NCBI RefSeq assembly: GCF_003026355.1
Contig: NZ_PYON01000005.1
Coordinates: 1 to 64,000, forward strand
Origin: Photobacterium kishitanii
GTDB lineage: Bacteria; Pseudomonadota; Gammaproteobacteria; Enterobacterales; Vibrionaceae
Length of the DNA stretch: 64,000 bases
Reading direction: 5' to 3'
Position 1 is the first letter of the stretch. Every line of letters begins with the position of its first letter. The notes below the pieces were generated by a model. The model was not told where the DNA came from. It was given only the letters and a program-made list of their open reading frames with translations, and ran no database searches. The position numbers and the translations under genes were made by a program. This document shows positions 17,295-26,820 of this stretch, piece by piece.

Positions 17295-18338
17295 TTATAC
17301 TAATTGAGCAAGCATAGTATCGTTATATGGAACCAATGTTTGGTTCGCTTGTACTTTGCTAACATAATCTGGATTGGCGATTAATGGGCGCCCAATCGCG
17401 AGTAAATCAAATTTGCCAGCTTCAATTGCATCGCTGCCTGTTTGTGGGCTATAGCAGCCGACACCAATTAAAGTACCTTGATAATGGGTGCGCATGTAAT
17501 GTGATACGCTACCATCAAGATATTCAAAGTTCATGCTGTCATCAAAAATACCAACATGCAGATACGCTAAACAACGTTTTTCAACTTCAGGTAATAAATA
17601 ATCAAATACCGCACGATCGCGTGTGTCACCTTCAAGATTAAAGTAACCGCCAGGAGATAAACGTAAACCTGTGCGATCACGACCAATGCGTTGACTAATA
17701 GCATCAATCACTGCCAGTGGGAAACGAGCCATATTCTCTGGCGTACCACCAAATTCATCATCGCGAACATTAGTGTTGAAGTGTAGAAATTGATCGAGCA
17801 AATAACCATTTGCGCCATGAATTTCGACGCCATCAAAACCAGCATCGATAGCGTTCGCTGCTGCTTGACTAAAATCAGCAACAAGTTGTTCAAGCTCAGC
17901 TTTAGTTGCAGGTTTAGGCGTTGTGTAAGTTAGCTCGCGCATTCTTGGTAAAGTGCCTTCAAGTGCGATAGCTGAAGGTGCGAGAACATATTCGCCACCA
18001 AAAAAGAATGGGTGAGCTACACGACCGGTATGCCATAGTTGTGCAAAAATCTTACCGCCATTGTGATGAACAGCATCCGTAACATTACGCCAGCCATTAA
18101 TTTGCTCTGGTGTAAATAAGCCAGGAGTATGTGGATAACCCTGACCATCAGCACGAATTAAAATAGCTTCTGAGATAATAAGCCCAGTATCGGCGCGGCG
18201 TGCATAATAATCGACCATCGCTTGTGTAGGGATTAAGTCATCATCAGCCATGCAGCGTGTTAATGGCGCCATAATGATACGGTTTTTTAACGTAAGCGTA
18301 TCGTTGAGTACAAAAGGATGAAATAGGGTATCGAGCAT
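17295..18338 (-). CDS. Old Yellow Enzyme-family alkene reductase (NemA-like)
   Basis: 347 residues, an FMN-binding TIM barrel. Characteristic stretches are PFVLNDTLTLKNRIIMAPLTR, AQLWHTGR, EIHGANGYLLDQF with the His-Asn substrate pair, and GRPLIANPDY. These enzymes reduce electrophilic alkenes, quinones, maleimides or nitro compounds with NAD(P)H. It is divergent from a TetR regulator at 18463, with three copies of a palindromic site between them. The pairing recalls nemR-nemA of E. coli, where the repressor senses electrophiles. GAGGC precedes the ATG. Confidence 0.9.
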   Translation of the reverse strand: MLDTLFHPFVLNDTLTLKNRIIMAPLTRCMADDDLIPTQAMVDYYARRADTGLIISEAILIRADGQGYPHTPGLFTPEQINGWRNVTDAVHHNGGKIFAQLWHTGRVAHPFFFGGEYVLAPSAIALEGTLPRMRELTYTTPKPATKAELEQLVADFSQAAANAIDAGFDGVEIHGANGYLLDQFLHFNTNVRDDEFGGTPENMARFPLAVIDAISQRIGRDRTGLRLSPGGYFNLEGDTRDRAVFDYLLPEVEKRCLAYLHVGIFDDSMNFEYLDGSVSHYMRTHYQGTLIGVGCYSPQTGSDAIEAGKFDLLAIGRPLIANPDYVSKVQANQTLVPYNDTMLAQLV

Positions 18339-18354
18339 GATTATTGCCTCTAAT

Positions 18355-18420
18355 TTGAATGCCCGTTCAAGTTAGACTTATTTGAACGATCATTCAAGAG
18401 TTTTTTGAATGATTGTTCAA
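18355..18420. promoter_or_regulatory. Three palindromic operators between the OYE gene and its TetR regulator
   Basis: Three 16-base sites share TTGAAtgNNNNTTCAA-like symmetry: TTGAATGCCCGTTCAA (18355-18370), TTGAACGATCATTCAA (18382-18397) and TTGAATGATTGTTCAA (18405-18420). Centres are 27 and 23 bases apart. They fill the gap between divergent genes, the classic place for TetR-family operators. The second and third sites are also near-perfect inverted copies of each other. Confidence 0.8.
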
Positions 18421-18462
18421 TATTCAGTAAACTAACAATAGGTAAAGCAGAAGAGAGTCATT

Positions 18463-19047
18463 ATGCGTAGTGCTGAATTTGATCGTGATCGAGTATTACG
18501 ATCGGCAATGGATGTTTTTATAGCCAAGGGTTATAGCAATACCAGTATGCAAGATTTAAAACAAGCAACAGGGCTTCATCCCGGTTCAATTTATTGTGCT
18601 TTTAACAATAAACGAGGGTTGCTATTAGCTGCGTTAGAACATTACCGAGATCAACGTTATGCTCAGTTTGTTGCCTTGTTTTCTCAATCGGTCTCAGTAA
18701 TAAGTGCGATTGAAACGTATCTTGAGCAAGTCGTTGATGAGTGTGAGCGTGAGCAGATTAAAGATTGTTTATTGCAAAAAGCATTGAGTGAGCTTGCGCA
18801 ACAAGATATTGAAGTGGCTGATACTATTAGTCATATGTTGAAACAATGGCAGCAGACGTTAGCTGAGCAACTTGCACTTGCACAACAGGCTAATGAAATT
18901 AGTAACCAGTGTGATAGCCAGCACTTAGCACAATTTTTAGTGATGGGAATTTATGGCCTGCGTACTTTTTCTCATACTCAACCAGAACCTGGTGTATTGC
19001 GACGTTTAGCGGCTGATCTTATTGAATATATTAAGCAAAAGCGCTGA
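18463..19047 (+). CDS. TetR/AcrR-family transcriptional regulator of the OYE gene
   Basis: 194 residues. The N-terminal helix-turn-helix is clear (VLRSAMDVFIAKGYSNTSMQ, then GLHPGSIYCAFNNKRGLLL). The ligand domain has several Cys (for example DECEREQIKDC), which would suit electrophile or redox sensing as in NemR. That is an inference. It is divergent from the alkene reductase gene, with three operator-like palindromes between them, so it most likely represses both. A terminator follows. Confidence 0.88.
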   Translation: MRSAEFDRDRVLRSAMDVFIAKGYSNTSMQDLKQATGLHPGSIYCAFNNKRGLLLAALEHYRDQRYAQFVALFSQSVSVISAIETYLEQVVDECEREQIKDCLLQKALSELAQQDIEVADTISHMLKQWQQTLAEQLALAQQANEISNQCDSQHLAQFLVMGIYGLRTFSHTQPEPGVLRRLAADLIEYIKQKR

Positions 19048-19084
19048 TATTTATTGCTGTTAAATATAATCAGATATAAAAAAA

Positions 19085-19119
19085 GGAGTGAACATCAGTG
19101 ATGTCACTCCCTCTTTTTT
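19085..19119. terminator. Terminator between TetR gene and RND permease
   Basis: GGAGTGA and TCACTCC form the stem, with an inner CATC/GATG pairing, followed on the plus strand by CTCTTTTTT. It serves the TetR gene and lies between convergent genes. Confidence 0.88.
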
Positions 19120-19130
19120 AGTTGTTATTG

Positions 19131-22100
19131 TTAAGTTTGTGGTTTTTCAACCTTAACGCGGAACAATACTGCGTAGAGTAATGGGATCACGACTAATGTT
19201 AGGATGGTTGCGAACAACAGACCAAACATGATCGTTACAGCCATACTCTTAAAGAACGGATCTATCAGCAATGGTGCAACACCTAAAATTGTTGTGAAGG
19301 CACCAAGTAATACTGGTCGAGCACGACTAAGTGCAGAATCAATAATCGCTTGATACGGTGTTTTACCTTCCGCTATTTCAACATCGGTTTGGTCAACTAA
19401 TACGATAGCATTTTTCACCATCATACCGATTAAGCTTAAGAAGCCTAGAATCGCCATAAACTCAAATGGGGTTTGGAATATCACTAAACCTACCGTGACC
19501 CCGACTAAAGCTAATGGTACTGTTAGCCAAATTACTAAAGGCTGGCGAATTGCGTTAAACATAAAGATCACTGCTAAAATCATTGCTGCAAAGCCATAAG
19601 GGGCAGAGGTAGCAAGACCCACATTCGCGTCTTTTGATGCTTTATATTCGCCGTACCATGTCAACTCATAACCTGGTGGTAATTCAATTGCTTCAATTTT
19701 GCCACGTAGATCATTAAACGCATCAGCCGTGAATACACCAGGCGCTGGATCGGCTTGTACCAGAATCGTTGGAATACGATTAATACGACGTAAGATTGCG
19801 TCTTCCCAAGCGACATTTACCGATTCTATTAATTGGCTAACCGGAATTAAACCATTCACCATACGGCTGTAGACTTCGGTGTTTTCAATCGCACGCTCAT
19901 GAGTACGCTCGTTATCTGGTGCGCGTACTACGATAGGGATCAAATCATTACCTTCACGGTAAACACCAATGTTACGACCATTCAATGTTTGTGCAATCGC
20001 TTGGCTTATTTCTTGGTTAGTTAAACCGAAACGCTGCGCTTTTTCTGCTGAATATACTGGCTTGATTACGGGTACTTGTTGACGCCAGTCATCTTGTACC
20101 GCTATCAAGTTCGGATCGCTTAGCATAATTGCTTTTGCTTGCTCAGCAAGTTCACGTAATACTTTACTATCAGGGCCTTTAAAGCCGGCTTCAATTTTCT
20201 TACCGCCGCCGCGACCAAGCATGAACTTCCATACTTTGATTGATGCTTCAGGGTATTTATGATCAAGTTCAGTTTGAAGTTCAACCAGTAATGGCGCAAT
20301 GTTACGGTAATCATCAATGTCGATCAGTAATTGACCATAACTTGGATTACGTGCTTCTGGTGCATAGGTCAGCATAAAGCGTAAACCACCGCCACCAATG
20401 AAGCTTGAAATATTACTGATGCCTGATTTTTGTTTAACGTCTTGTTCTATTTGAGCAATAACAGCTTCCGTATTTTTTATATCAGTACCTTGTGGTAGGT
20501 ACACATCAACCACAAATTGGGCGCGCTGTGATTCAGGCATAAACCCTGGAGGAACAAATTTAACTCCCCAAACGGCACCTAAAAGAGTCGCAACCAGTAA
20601 CAAACCTGTCGTTTTACGATGGATAAGTACCCATGTTAATAAACCTTTATAGCCATTAACGACTTTGCTTGGTTTATCAGCCCCCGTTTTTACTTTGACT
20701 TTTAAGAACTGATGACACAATAACGGGGTAACTGTTACTGCAAACAACCAGCTTAATAGCATTGAGTAAAGGATTACCCAGAATAATGAACCGGCATATT
20801 CCCCCATATCGGAAGGTGATAGACCGATAGCACTAAATGCACAGATACCAACAACAGTACCACCTAATAATGGCCATTTAGTGGCATTAACAACTTCAGG
20901 AATAACAACGTCACGATCTTCATTATTTTGTAAGCGAACTAGAATACCATCAGTGACTACTATCGCGTTATCGACCAGCATTCCTAGGGCAATGATTAAT
21001 GCACCTAAAGAAATACGTTGCATGGCGATATCGTCAATCAACATAATGCACAAGGTACCTGCTACGGTTAGGATTAATACAAAACCGATAATGATCCCTG
21101 AACGAATCCCCATAAATAGCAACAGTACGATAAATACAATCACAACGGCTGCAATGAGGTTATCGATGAAATTAGTAACAGAATCACGCACTGAATCTGA
21201 TTGCATCGAGATAACATTCAGTTCCATACCCAGTGGACGTTGGCTTTCTAATTCAGCAATACGAGCTTTAACCGCATCACCCATGTCGACAACATTGCCG
21301 CCAGTAACATTAGAAATACCAAAGCCAATCGCACGCTCACCGTTATAGCGCATCAACATTGATGTTGGCTCTTGGTAACCACGCTTAACATTAGCAATAT
21401 CTTTGAGGCGTAATACGGTGTGGTTATCACCGATACCAACTTGAAGATTTCTCAAGTCATTAAATGAATTTACATTTGGTGTTGGCATGACAGGAATACG
21501 CATACCATTTGAGGTTAGGCTGCCAGCAACATTAACAATATTTTGTTTTTGTAATACTGATAATACATTATCAACTGAGAGACCAAACTTAGCTAAACGC
21601 TCGCTTGTGAACTCAACAAAAATAGTTTCTTGTTGCTCTGCAAGTGTTGCCGTTTTTGCTACACCAGGAACAAGTACAAGTTCACGACGAAGACTATCAA
21701 CATACTCAGATAATTGTTTATCACTAAATCCGTCGCCTGTTACCGCAAAAAATAGCGCATAAACGTCAGAGAAATCATCGTTAACAATCGATGGACCTGC
21801 ACCTGGAGGTAATTGACGCTGGGCATCATTAATTTTACGGCGCAACTTATCCCATACTTGTTGAAGATCAGCTTGGTTTTTTGCGAACTCAAGTTTTATC
21901 TCAACAGTTACTTCAGACATACCTTGCTTTGAAACTGATTTAACCTCTTTCAGTTCCTGCAATGACTGGACAGCACCTTCAATAATATCAGTGACTTCAT
22001 CAGAAACCTCTTGTGCTGTTGCACCGGCATAAGGCGTGATAATCACCGCTTGGCGGATCACAAATTCAGGATCTTCAAAACGGCCTAATTTTAGATAGCT

Positions 22101-22181
22101 GATATAGCCACCAATTAGAATGATGGCAATCATCACCCACACACTGGTGCGCTTAGCTATGGTATAGCGAGCGATATCCAT
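19131..22181 (-). CDS. RND efflux permease
   Basis: 1016 residues, the size of RND inner-membrane pumps, with twelve membrane segments in two repeats and large periplasmic loops. The N-terminus (AKRTSVWVMIAIILIGGYISY, then LGRFEDPEFVIRQAVI) is typical. The TM4 proton-relay motif reads GMLVDNAIVV, so the Asp-Asp pair of AcrB is Asp-Asn. The TM10 Lys is present in MMVKNAIVLVD. It starts 5 bases after the adaptor gene stop, so they are one operon. No outer-membrane channel gene is adjacent, so it presumably uses TolC. Substrates unknown. Confidence 0.92.
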   Translation of the reverse strand: MDIARYTIAKRTSVWVMIAIILIGGYISYLKLGRFEDPEFVIRQAVIITPYAGATAQEVSDEVTDIIEGAVQSLQELKEVKSVSKQGMSEVTVEIKLEFAKNQADLQQVWDKLRRKINDAQRQLPPGAGPSIVNDDFSDVYALFFAVTGDGFSDKQLSEYVDSLRRELVLVPGVAKTATLAEQQETIFVEFTSERLAKFGLSVDNVLSVLQKQNIVNVAGSLTSNGMRIPVMPTPNVNSFNDLRNLQVGIGDNHTVLRLKDIANVKRGYQEPTSMLMRYNGERAIGFGISNVTGGNVVDMGDAVKARIAELESQRPLGMELNVISMQSDSVRDSVTNFIDNLIAAVVIVFIVLLLFMGIRSGIIIGFVLILTVAGTLCIMLIDDIAMQRISLGALIIALGMLVDNAIVVTDGILVRLQNNEDRDVVIPEVVNATKWPLLGGTVVGICAFSAIGLSPSDMGEYAGSLFWVILYSMLLSWLFAVTVTPLLCHQFLKVKVKTGADKPSKVVNGYKGLLTWVLIHRKTTGLLLVATLLGAVWGVKFVPPGFMPESQRAQFVVDVYLPQGTDIKNTEAVIAQIEQDVKQKSGISNISSFIGGGGLRFMLTYAPEARNPSYGQLLIDIDDYRNIAPLLVELQTELDHKYPEASIKVWKFMLGRGGGKKIEAGFKGPDSKVLRELAEQAKAIMLSDPNLIAVQDDWRQQVPVIKPVYSAEKAQRFGLTNQEISQAIAQTLNGRNIGVYREGNDLIPIVVRAPDNERTHERAIENTEVYSRMVNGLIPVSQLIESVNVAWEDAILRRINRIPTILVQADPAPGVFTADAFNDLRGKIEAIELPPGYELTWYGEYKASKDANVGLATSAPYGFAAMILAVIFMFNAIRQPLVIWLTVPLALVGVTVGLVIFQTPFEFMAILGFLSLIGMMVKNAIVLVDQTDVEIAEGKTPYQAIIDSALSRARPVLLGAFTTILGVAPLLIDPFFKSMAVTIMFGLLFATILTLVVIPLLYAVLFRVKVEKPQT

Positions 22182-22186
22182 TAATT

Positions 22187-23314
22187 TTATGCTCCGTCCT
22201 GAGTGTTATCTGTATATGGGCGAATTTCCATACCAGTTTTAAGTTTTGATACGCCTGCAATAACAACACGTTCGCCAGCTTTTAGACCTGAGGGAACCGT
22301 AATGCAGTTTTTATTAATAGTGCCAACTTTGATATAGCGTTTTTCGACGATGTTATTGGTATTCACAATCCATACAAATTGTTTGTTTTGGTTATCAGGT
22401 ACGACTGCAGTTAACGGTACAGTTAGTGGGTTGTTCTTATTATCTCTATAGTCTTCAGGGCACTCATCAACACTCGGGGTTACTCTGACTGGCATGCCTG
22501 GCAGGATATTTAATCCTTTTGAGTCATCCAATCCCAAAACAATCGAGAATGTTTGTGTAATAGGGTCGGCCTGAGTTGAGTAAGTACGTAAACTTAACGG
22601 TAATAAATGGCCGGGAATCGTGGTTATCTCAGCGTTAGCTTTTTCACATTTCAAACCCGTTAGCATCACGGTATCTGGAATGTTAACGACTACTTCTAGA
22701 TCATCAAGATTATGCAACGTTAAGACTGGCGTATTAGCTTGAATTCGAACGTGATTATCAATTAATTTACGGCCAATGATGCCATCAAATGGTGCGATTA
22801 ATTGAGTGTAAGCTAGTTGATTCTTAGCATTTTCAAGGCGATTTTGCGCTAAGTTATAACGCGTCATTAGCTCGTCTAGATCACTCTTAGCAATTGCTTG
22901 TGAACTTTCATAAATCGACTTACCACGTAAATAGTCTTTTTTGGTGTTATTTAACTCAAGTTGTGCTGTTGTAAAGGCAGTTTGGGCATCTTTAGGATCT
23001 AATTTCGCGAGTAACTGACCTTTATGTACTTTGTCGCCTTCATTTACAAAAATATGACTAACACGGCCATTAACTTGAAATGATAAATCAGCCCGTTCTG
23101 CTGAGCGAATTACGCCATTAAAACTTAAGCTAGTGTCAGCTTTTGACATAACAATTTGAGTGAGAGCTGGCCTAATGATAGGCGTGGTGACAGTTGTTTC
23201 TTCCTTACTGTCACATCCTGACAACATCACTACCGCTAAAGATAAACTAACCGCTATAGCCAGTTTATTGATTGTTAACGATGTCACATTGGACATTGCT
23301 GAATGAGTTTTCAC
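22187..23314 (-). CDS. RND periplasmic adaptor (membrane fusion lipoprotein)
   Basis: About 375 residues from a GTG at 23314, which has GTGGAG 6 bases upstream. An ATG at 23332 is an alternative start without a ribosome site. The signal peptide ends in the lipobox VMLSGC with Asp at +2, the inner-membrane retention signal in enterics. Then come an RND adaptor barrel-sandwich (FQVNGRVSHIFVNEGDKVHKG), a helical hairpin and beta-barrel. It links the pump to an outer-membrane channel. It is cotranscribed with the permease and divergent from a TetR gene. Confidence 0.9.
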   Translation of the reverse strand: MKTHSAMSNVTSLTINKLAIAVSLSLAVVMLSGCDSKEETTVTTPIIRPALTQIVMSKADTSLSFNGVIRSAERADLSFQVNGRVSHIFVNEGDKVHKGQLLAKLDPKDAQTAFTTAQLELNNTKKDYLRGKSIYESSQAIAKSDLDELMTRYNLAQNRLENAKNQLAYTQLIAPFDGIIGRKLIDNHVRIQANTPVLTLHNLDDLEVVVNIPDTVMLTGLKCEKANAEITTIPGHLLPLSLRTYSTQADPITQTFSIVLGLDDSKGLNILPGMPVRVTPSVDECPEDYRDNKNNPLTVPLTAVVPDNQNKQFVWIVNTNNIVEKRYIKVGTINKNCITVPSGLKAGERVVIAGVSKLKTGMEIRPYTDNTQDGA

Positions 23315-23508
23315 CGTGTTCTCCACTATCATTAGGTTGATGATTAACGATGGTTTATCATGTTAAGTCACCATTAAAGTAAACTAAGACTGCATTTTAG
23401 TGAGAAAAAACTAATTGTAAACTATTGAGTGTACTTTTTTGTTGCAGATTGTTAGACTGAGCTCATAAAATTAACTAAAAGATAGTGATGATAAGGAATG
23501 GATTAAGG

Positions 23509-24114
23509 ATGAAACAAACGGAACGCAAGCATCTAGCAATCATAGAGGCAGCTAAAGAAGAGTTTATAACGCACGGATTTTTAGCAGCAAATATGGATCG
23601 TATTTCAACCGAAGCTGCGGTCTCTAAACGTACGTTATATCGTCACTTTGAAAGTAAAGAAGTATTATTTGTTTCAGTATTGACGATTATTCAGGAATCC
23701 GTTGCTGAAAATATAAAGTACGAGTTTGATCCAACTGTTACATTGACTGAACAGCTAACTGCAATTACACGTCGTGAAGCAGATATATTGTATTCGACTT
23801 ACGGTATTCCGCTATCGCGCACTATTGTGGTGGAGTTTTTACGTCAACCTGAATTAGCAATGAATCTGATTAAAGATTTATATAGTACTAAAGCTATTAC
23901 TGATTGGTTTCAGCAAGCTATTGCCGCAGGGTGCTTGGTTGATAAAAATCTTATGTTACTCACTAGTATTTATATGAGTTTATTTCAAGGATTACTGTTT
24001 TGGCCGCAAGTAATGAATGTATTACCGAATAGTGAAGGTAAGGTACTTGAAGATCATATAGAAACGGTGGTGTCGGTATTTTTAGCATCGTATAAGGTTA
24101 AAGAATTACCTTAG
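23509..24114 (+). CDS. TetR/AcrR-family regulator of the RND pump
   Basis: About 202 residues from the ATG at 23509 (MKQTERKHLAIIEAAKEEF). In-frame GTG 23485 and ATG 23488 lie upstream, and the ribosome site does not decide between them clearly. The helix-turn-helix (ANMDRISTEAAVSKRTLYRHFESKE) is of the AcrR type with C-terminal TetR_C domain. It is divergent from the RND adaptor gene and most likely represses the pump in the absence of drug. Confidence 0.87.
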   Translation: MKQTERKHLAIIEAAKEEFITHGFLAANMDRISTEAAVSKRTLYRHFESKEVLFVSVLTIIQESVAENIKYEFDPTVTLTEQLTAITRREADILYSTYGIPLSRTIVVEFLRQPELAMNLIKDLYSTKAITDWFQQAIAAGCLVDKNLMLLTSIYMSLFQGLLFWPQVMNVLPNSEGKVLEDHIETVVSVFLASYKVKELP

Positions 24115-24271
24115 GTGTTTTAATCGTGATTTTATATCCTAACTTTGTTGAATAGAATACTATTGCTGTAATTAATCGCTTAGAGTTATACTTCAAAAAA
24201 GACATGTATTTATCATTAATGCATCTAAGAGATTATGTTCTCATTTAAATAACCCTGTGGAATATAGACAA

Positions 24272-24682
24272 ATGAAAAAATTACTTGCAGCTTCAGTTAT
24301 TATGCTTTCATCAATGTCAGTGATGGCAGCAACGCAATCAACACAAGGTGGCTTTAATGGTCCAACTGAAGCTGCCCCACTTGTTCAAGCACAAGGTGGC
24401 TTTAATGGTCCGAGTGCTATTCCTGTATTAAATACAGTAAAGGCTGCATCGCATGCTGATGATAATGCCGCAGTAGAACTTACCGGCCACATTGTATCTT
24501 CAATCGGTAAAGAAGATTACATGTTTAAAGATGCAACTGGTGAAATTAAAATCGAAATCGATCATAAAGATTGGCATGGTATTACAGTAACACCAACCAC
24601 TAAAGTTATTATTCGTGGTGAAGTAGATAAAGATTGGACTGTACGTACTATTGATGTTGATACAGTTACTCTTGCTAAATAA
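24272..24682 (+). CDS. YgiW/YdeI-family periplasmic OB-fold protein
   Basis: 136 residues from the ATG at 24272; a GTG at 24257 is possible but has no good ribosome site. A signal peptide (ending VMAATQ) is followed by QGGFNGP twice, about 16 residues apart, and then a bacterial OB-fold (VELTGHIVSSIGKEDYMFKD to IDVDTVTLAK). Members such as YgiW and YdeI are envelope stress proteins. The duplicated QGGFNGP motif is marked in DNA by matching GGTGGCTTTAATGGTCC stretches. A terminator follows directly. Confidence 0.85.
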   Translation: MKKLLAASVIMLSSMSVMAATQSTQGGFNGPTEAAPLVQAQGGFNGPSAIPVLNTVKAASHADDNAAVELTGHIVSSIGKEDYMFKDATGEIKIEIDHKDWHGITVTPTTKVIIRGEVDKDWTVRTIDVDTVTLAK

Positions 24683-24702
24683 TTAAATTAATAATCGAAA
24701 AG

Positions 24703-24729
24703 AAAAAGCCAGCACTGCTGGCTTTTTTT
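24703..24729. terminator. Bidirectional terminator after the OB-fold gene
   Basis: A-rich then AGCCAGC, 3-base loop, GCTGGCT and seven T. Symmetric flanks let it serve the convergent HAD phosphatase gene as well. Confidence 0.92.
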
Positions 24730-24746
24730 GTGCGTATTTTTAGAGG

Positions 24747-25556
24747 TTAAGCATTAAGAATGAATTTTTCAATAACCTGAGCAACACCACTATTATTATT
24801 AGTGTCAGTAATATAGTTCGCAATTGCTTTGGTTTCTTCCGTTGCATTTCCCATCGCAACACCTAAACCTGCAAATTCGATCATATGATGATCATTACCT
24901 GCATCACCCATCGCTATTACTTCATCTTGGTTAATATTTAAAAAATCAGCTAGCGCCTTAACACCAACACCTTTGTTACTGTTAGTGTGCATAAACTCAA
25001 GGAAGAATGGTGCACTTCTTACAATAGTATATTGCTGATATAGAGCTGGTGGTAATTGTGCTATTGCGGCTTCAAGACGTTCAGCATCATCAATAATCAT
25101 TACTTTCATAATTTCTTCGTTATCATCAAGCTCTGCAAAGTCGGCTAACGTAATAGTTAGGCCATTAATTTTAGCTTCGTGATCAGTATAATAATTATGT
25201 TGTGGAGTAATCAGTCCTTGACGGCGGGAGAATGCATGAACATGAACGCCAAGATCGTGAGCAATTGCTGCAATTGCTTTTGCATCGCTACCGATTAATG
25301 TTTGGCTTCTGACTACTTCTTGGCTAGCAACTCGCTGTATCAAAGAAGCGTTATATGACAGTACAAAATCATTATCGCTATTCATATTGAGCTCTTTTAA
25401 AGCCCATGTCATGCCTTCAATAGGGCGGCCAGATGCTAATACAACATATACCCCTTGAGCTCGCGCCGCTGCAATAGCTTGTTTATTGTGCTCTGAGATA
25501 GCGCCATCTGAATTCAGTAATGTGCCATCCATATCGAGTGCGACTAATTTATACAT
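24747..25556 (-). CDS. Cof-type HAD-IIB phosphatase (YidA-like)
   Basis: 269 residues. HAD motif I is DMDGTLLNSDG (8-18), motif II LASGRP, motif III Lys within NSNKGVGVKAL and motif IV GDAGNDHHMIEFAG. The cap domain of type IIB lies between motifs II and III. YidA-like enzymes dephosphorylate small sugar phosphates in the cytoplasm. The exact substrate is not readable. Monocistronic and convergent with the OB-fold gene. Confidence 0.9.
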   Translation of the reverse strand: MYKLVALDMDGTLLNSDGAISEHNKQAIAAARAQGVYVVLASGRPIEGMTWALKELNMNSDNDFVLSYNASLIQRVASQEVVRSQTLIGSDAKAIAAIAHDLGVHVHAFSRRQGLITPQHNYYTDHEAKINGLTITLADFAELDDNEEIMKVMIIDDAERLEAAIAQLPPALYQQYTIVRSAPFFLEFMHTNSNKGVGVKALADFLNINQDEVIAMGDAGNDHHMIEFAGLGVAMGNATEETKAIANYITDTNNNSGVAQVIEKFILNA

Positions 25557-25804
25557 TGTTATTGTCCATTACTAAGAAAATACTTGCGTCATGATAAGCA
25601 AAATTAGCAATAAAAACGATAAAAAGTCGTATTTATATTTAGTGAAAAAGAGCTGTTGTTTAGGATTGAATCAATACAATTTGATGCGATTATGTGACTA
25701 AATTGTTTTTAATTTGTTGTTGTTCTTTGTGTTGTGGTTGTTATTTGTTTAGACTACTAAGTATTATTAATGTTTAGTGGTAGATAAATAAAGGGAAGTT
25801 ATTT

Positions 25805-26803
25805 ATGCGTAAATTAGCTCTAGCATCTTTATTCATGGCAAGTTTTTCAACACAAATTAATGCTGAGGAATGTGGCAAAGTTACTATTGCAGATATGAAT
25901 TGGAATTCAGCAACTTTAATTGCCAATGTTGACAGCTTTATTCTACAGCATGGTTATGGTTGTGATACTGAATTAGTGCCGGGAGACACCATGCCGACAG
26001 GTACATCAATGATTGAAAAAGGTGAACCTGATATTGCGCCTGAAATGTGGAGTAATTCATTAAAGAGTGCACTCGATCGTGGTGTAAAAGAAGGGCGATT
26101 AAAATTTGCCGGGCCGACATTTTCTGATGGTGGAGAAGAGGGGTTTTGGGTGCCTGAATATATGGTAGAAAAAACGCCTGAATTAGCGACCATTGCAGGC
26201 ATAAAAAAGAATGCCAAACTATTTACCCACCCAGAGGATCCTGATCAATCTGCATTTTATGGTTGTCCTGCGGGTTGGAACTGTCAGATATCATCAGGCA
26301 ATTTATTTAAAGCACTTGATTTAGCTAAAGCTGGATTTGATTTGATTGATCCAGGCTCTGGTGCTGGCTTATCGGGGTCAATTGCAAAAGCTTATGAACG
26401 TAAACAACCATGGTTTGGTTATTACTGGGCACCAACAGCAGTACTTGGTAAATATAAAATGGTTAAAGTTGATTTCGGTTCTGGTGTAGATGCGAAATAC
26501 TTCTCATCGTGTATTACTAATCCTGAATGTACCGATCCTAAAGTAACCATGTATCCGCCATCAGCGGTTGATACTGTTATTACCACTTCATTTGCTGATC
26601 GTTCAAGTGATGCCGTGAAATATTTATCAGCACGCTCATTTACCAATAGTGAAATGAATGGGTTATTAGCATGGATGGAAGATAATCAAGCTGATGGTGA
26701 AGCCGTGATGGTTGAGTTTTTGACTAATCATGAAGCTATCTGGACGGCATGGGTATCAACAGACGTCGCTAAGAAAGTTAAAGGCGCATTAAAAGATTTA
26801 TAA
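25805..26803 (+). CDS. Glycine betaine/proline ABC transporter, substrate-binding protein (copy 1)
   Basis: 332 residues with a signal peptide ending INA. The OpuAC-type fold shows CGKVTIADMNWNSATLIANVD, FWVPEYMVEK and PWFGYYWAPTAVLGKY; the aromatic residues would form the quaternary-amine box. It is 17 bases before the permease gene and starts the operon binding protein-permease-ATPase-second binding protein. It should deliver glycine betaine, proline betaine or a related osmolyte. The ligand cannot be fixed from sequence; choline or carnitine is possible. Confidence 0.9.
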   Translation: MRKLALASLFMASFSTQINAEECGKVTIADMNWNSATLIANVDSFILQHGYGCDTELVPGDTMPTGTSMIEKGEPDIAPEMWSNSLKSALDRGVKEGRLKFAGPTFSDGGEEGFWVPEYMVEKTPELATIAGIKKNAKLFTHPEDPDQSAFYGCPAGWNCQISSGNLFKALDLAKAGFDLIDPGSGAGLSGSIAKAYERKQPWFGYYWAPTAVLGKYKMVKVDFGSGVDAKYFSSCITNPECTDPKVTMYPPSAVDTVITTSFADRSSDAVKYLSARSFTNSEMNGLLAWMEDNQADGEAVMVEFLTNHEAIWTAWVSTDVAKKVKGALKDL

Positions 26804-26820
26804 GTAAATGGATGATACTT

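Noticed and set aside
20881..21348. 155-residue plus frame in the RND permease gene
   Set aside because: Antisense shadow of a well-supported pump, with Thr/Ser/Arg-rich composition and no homology.
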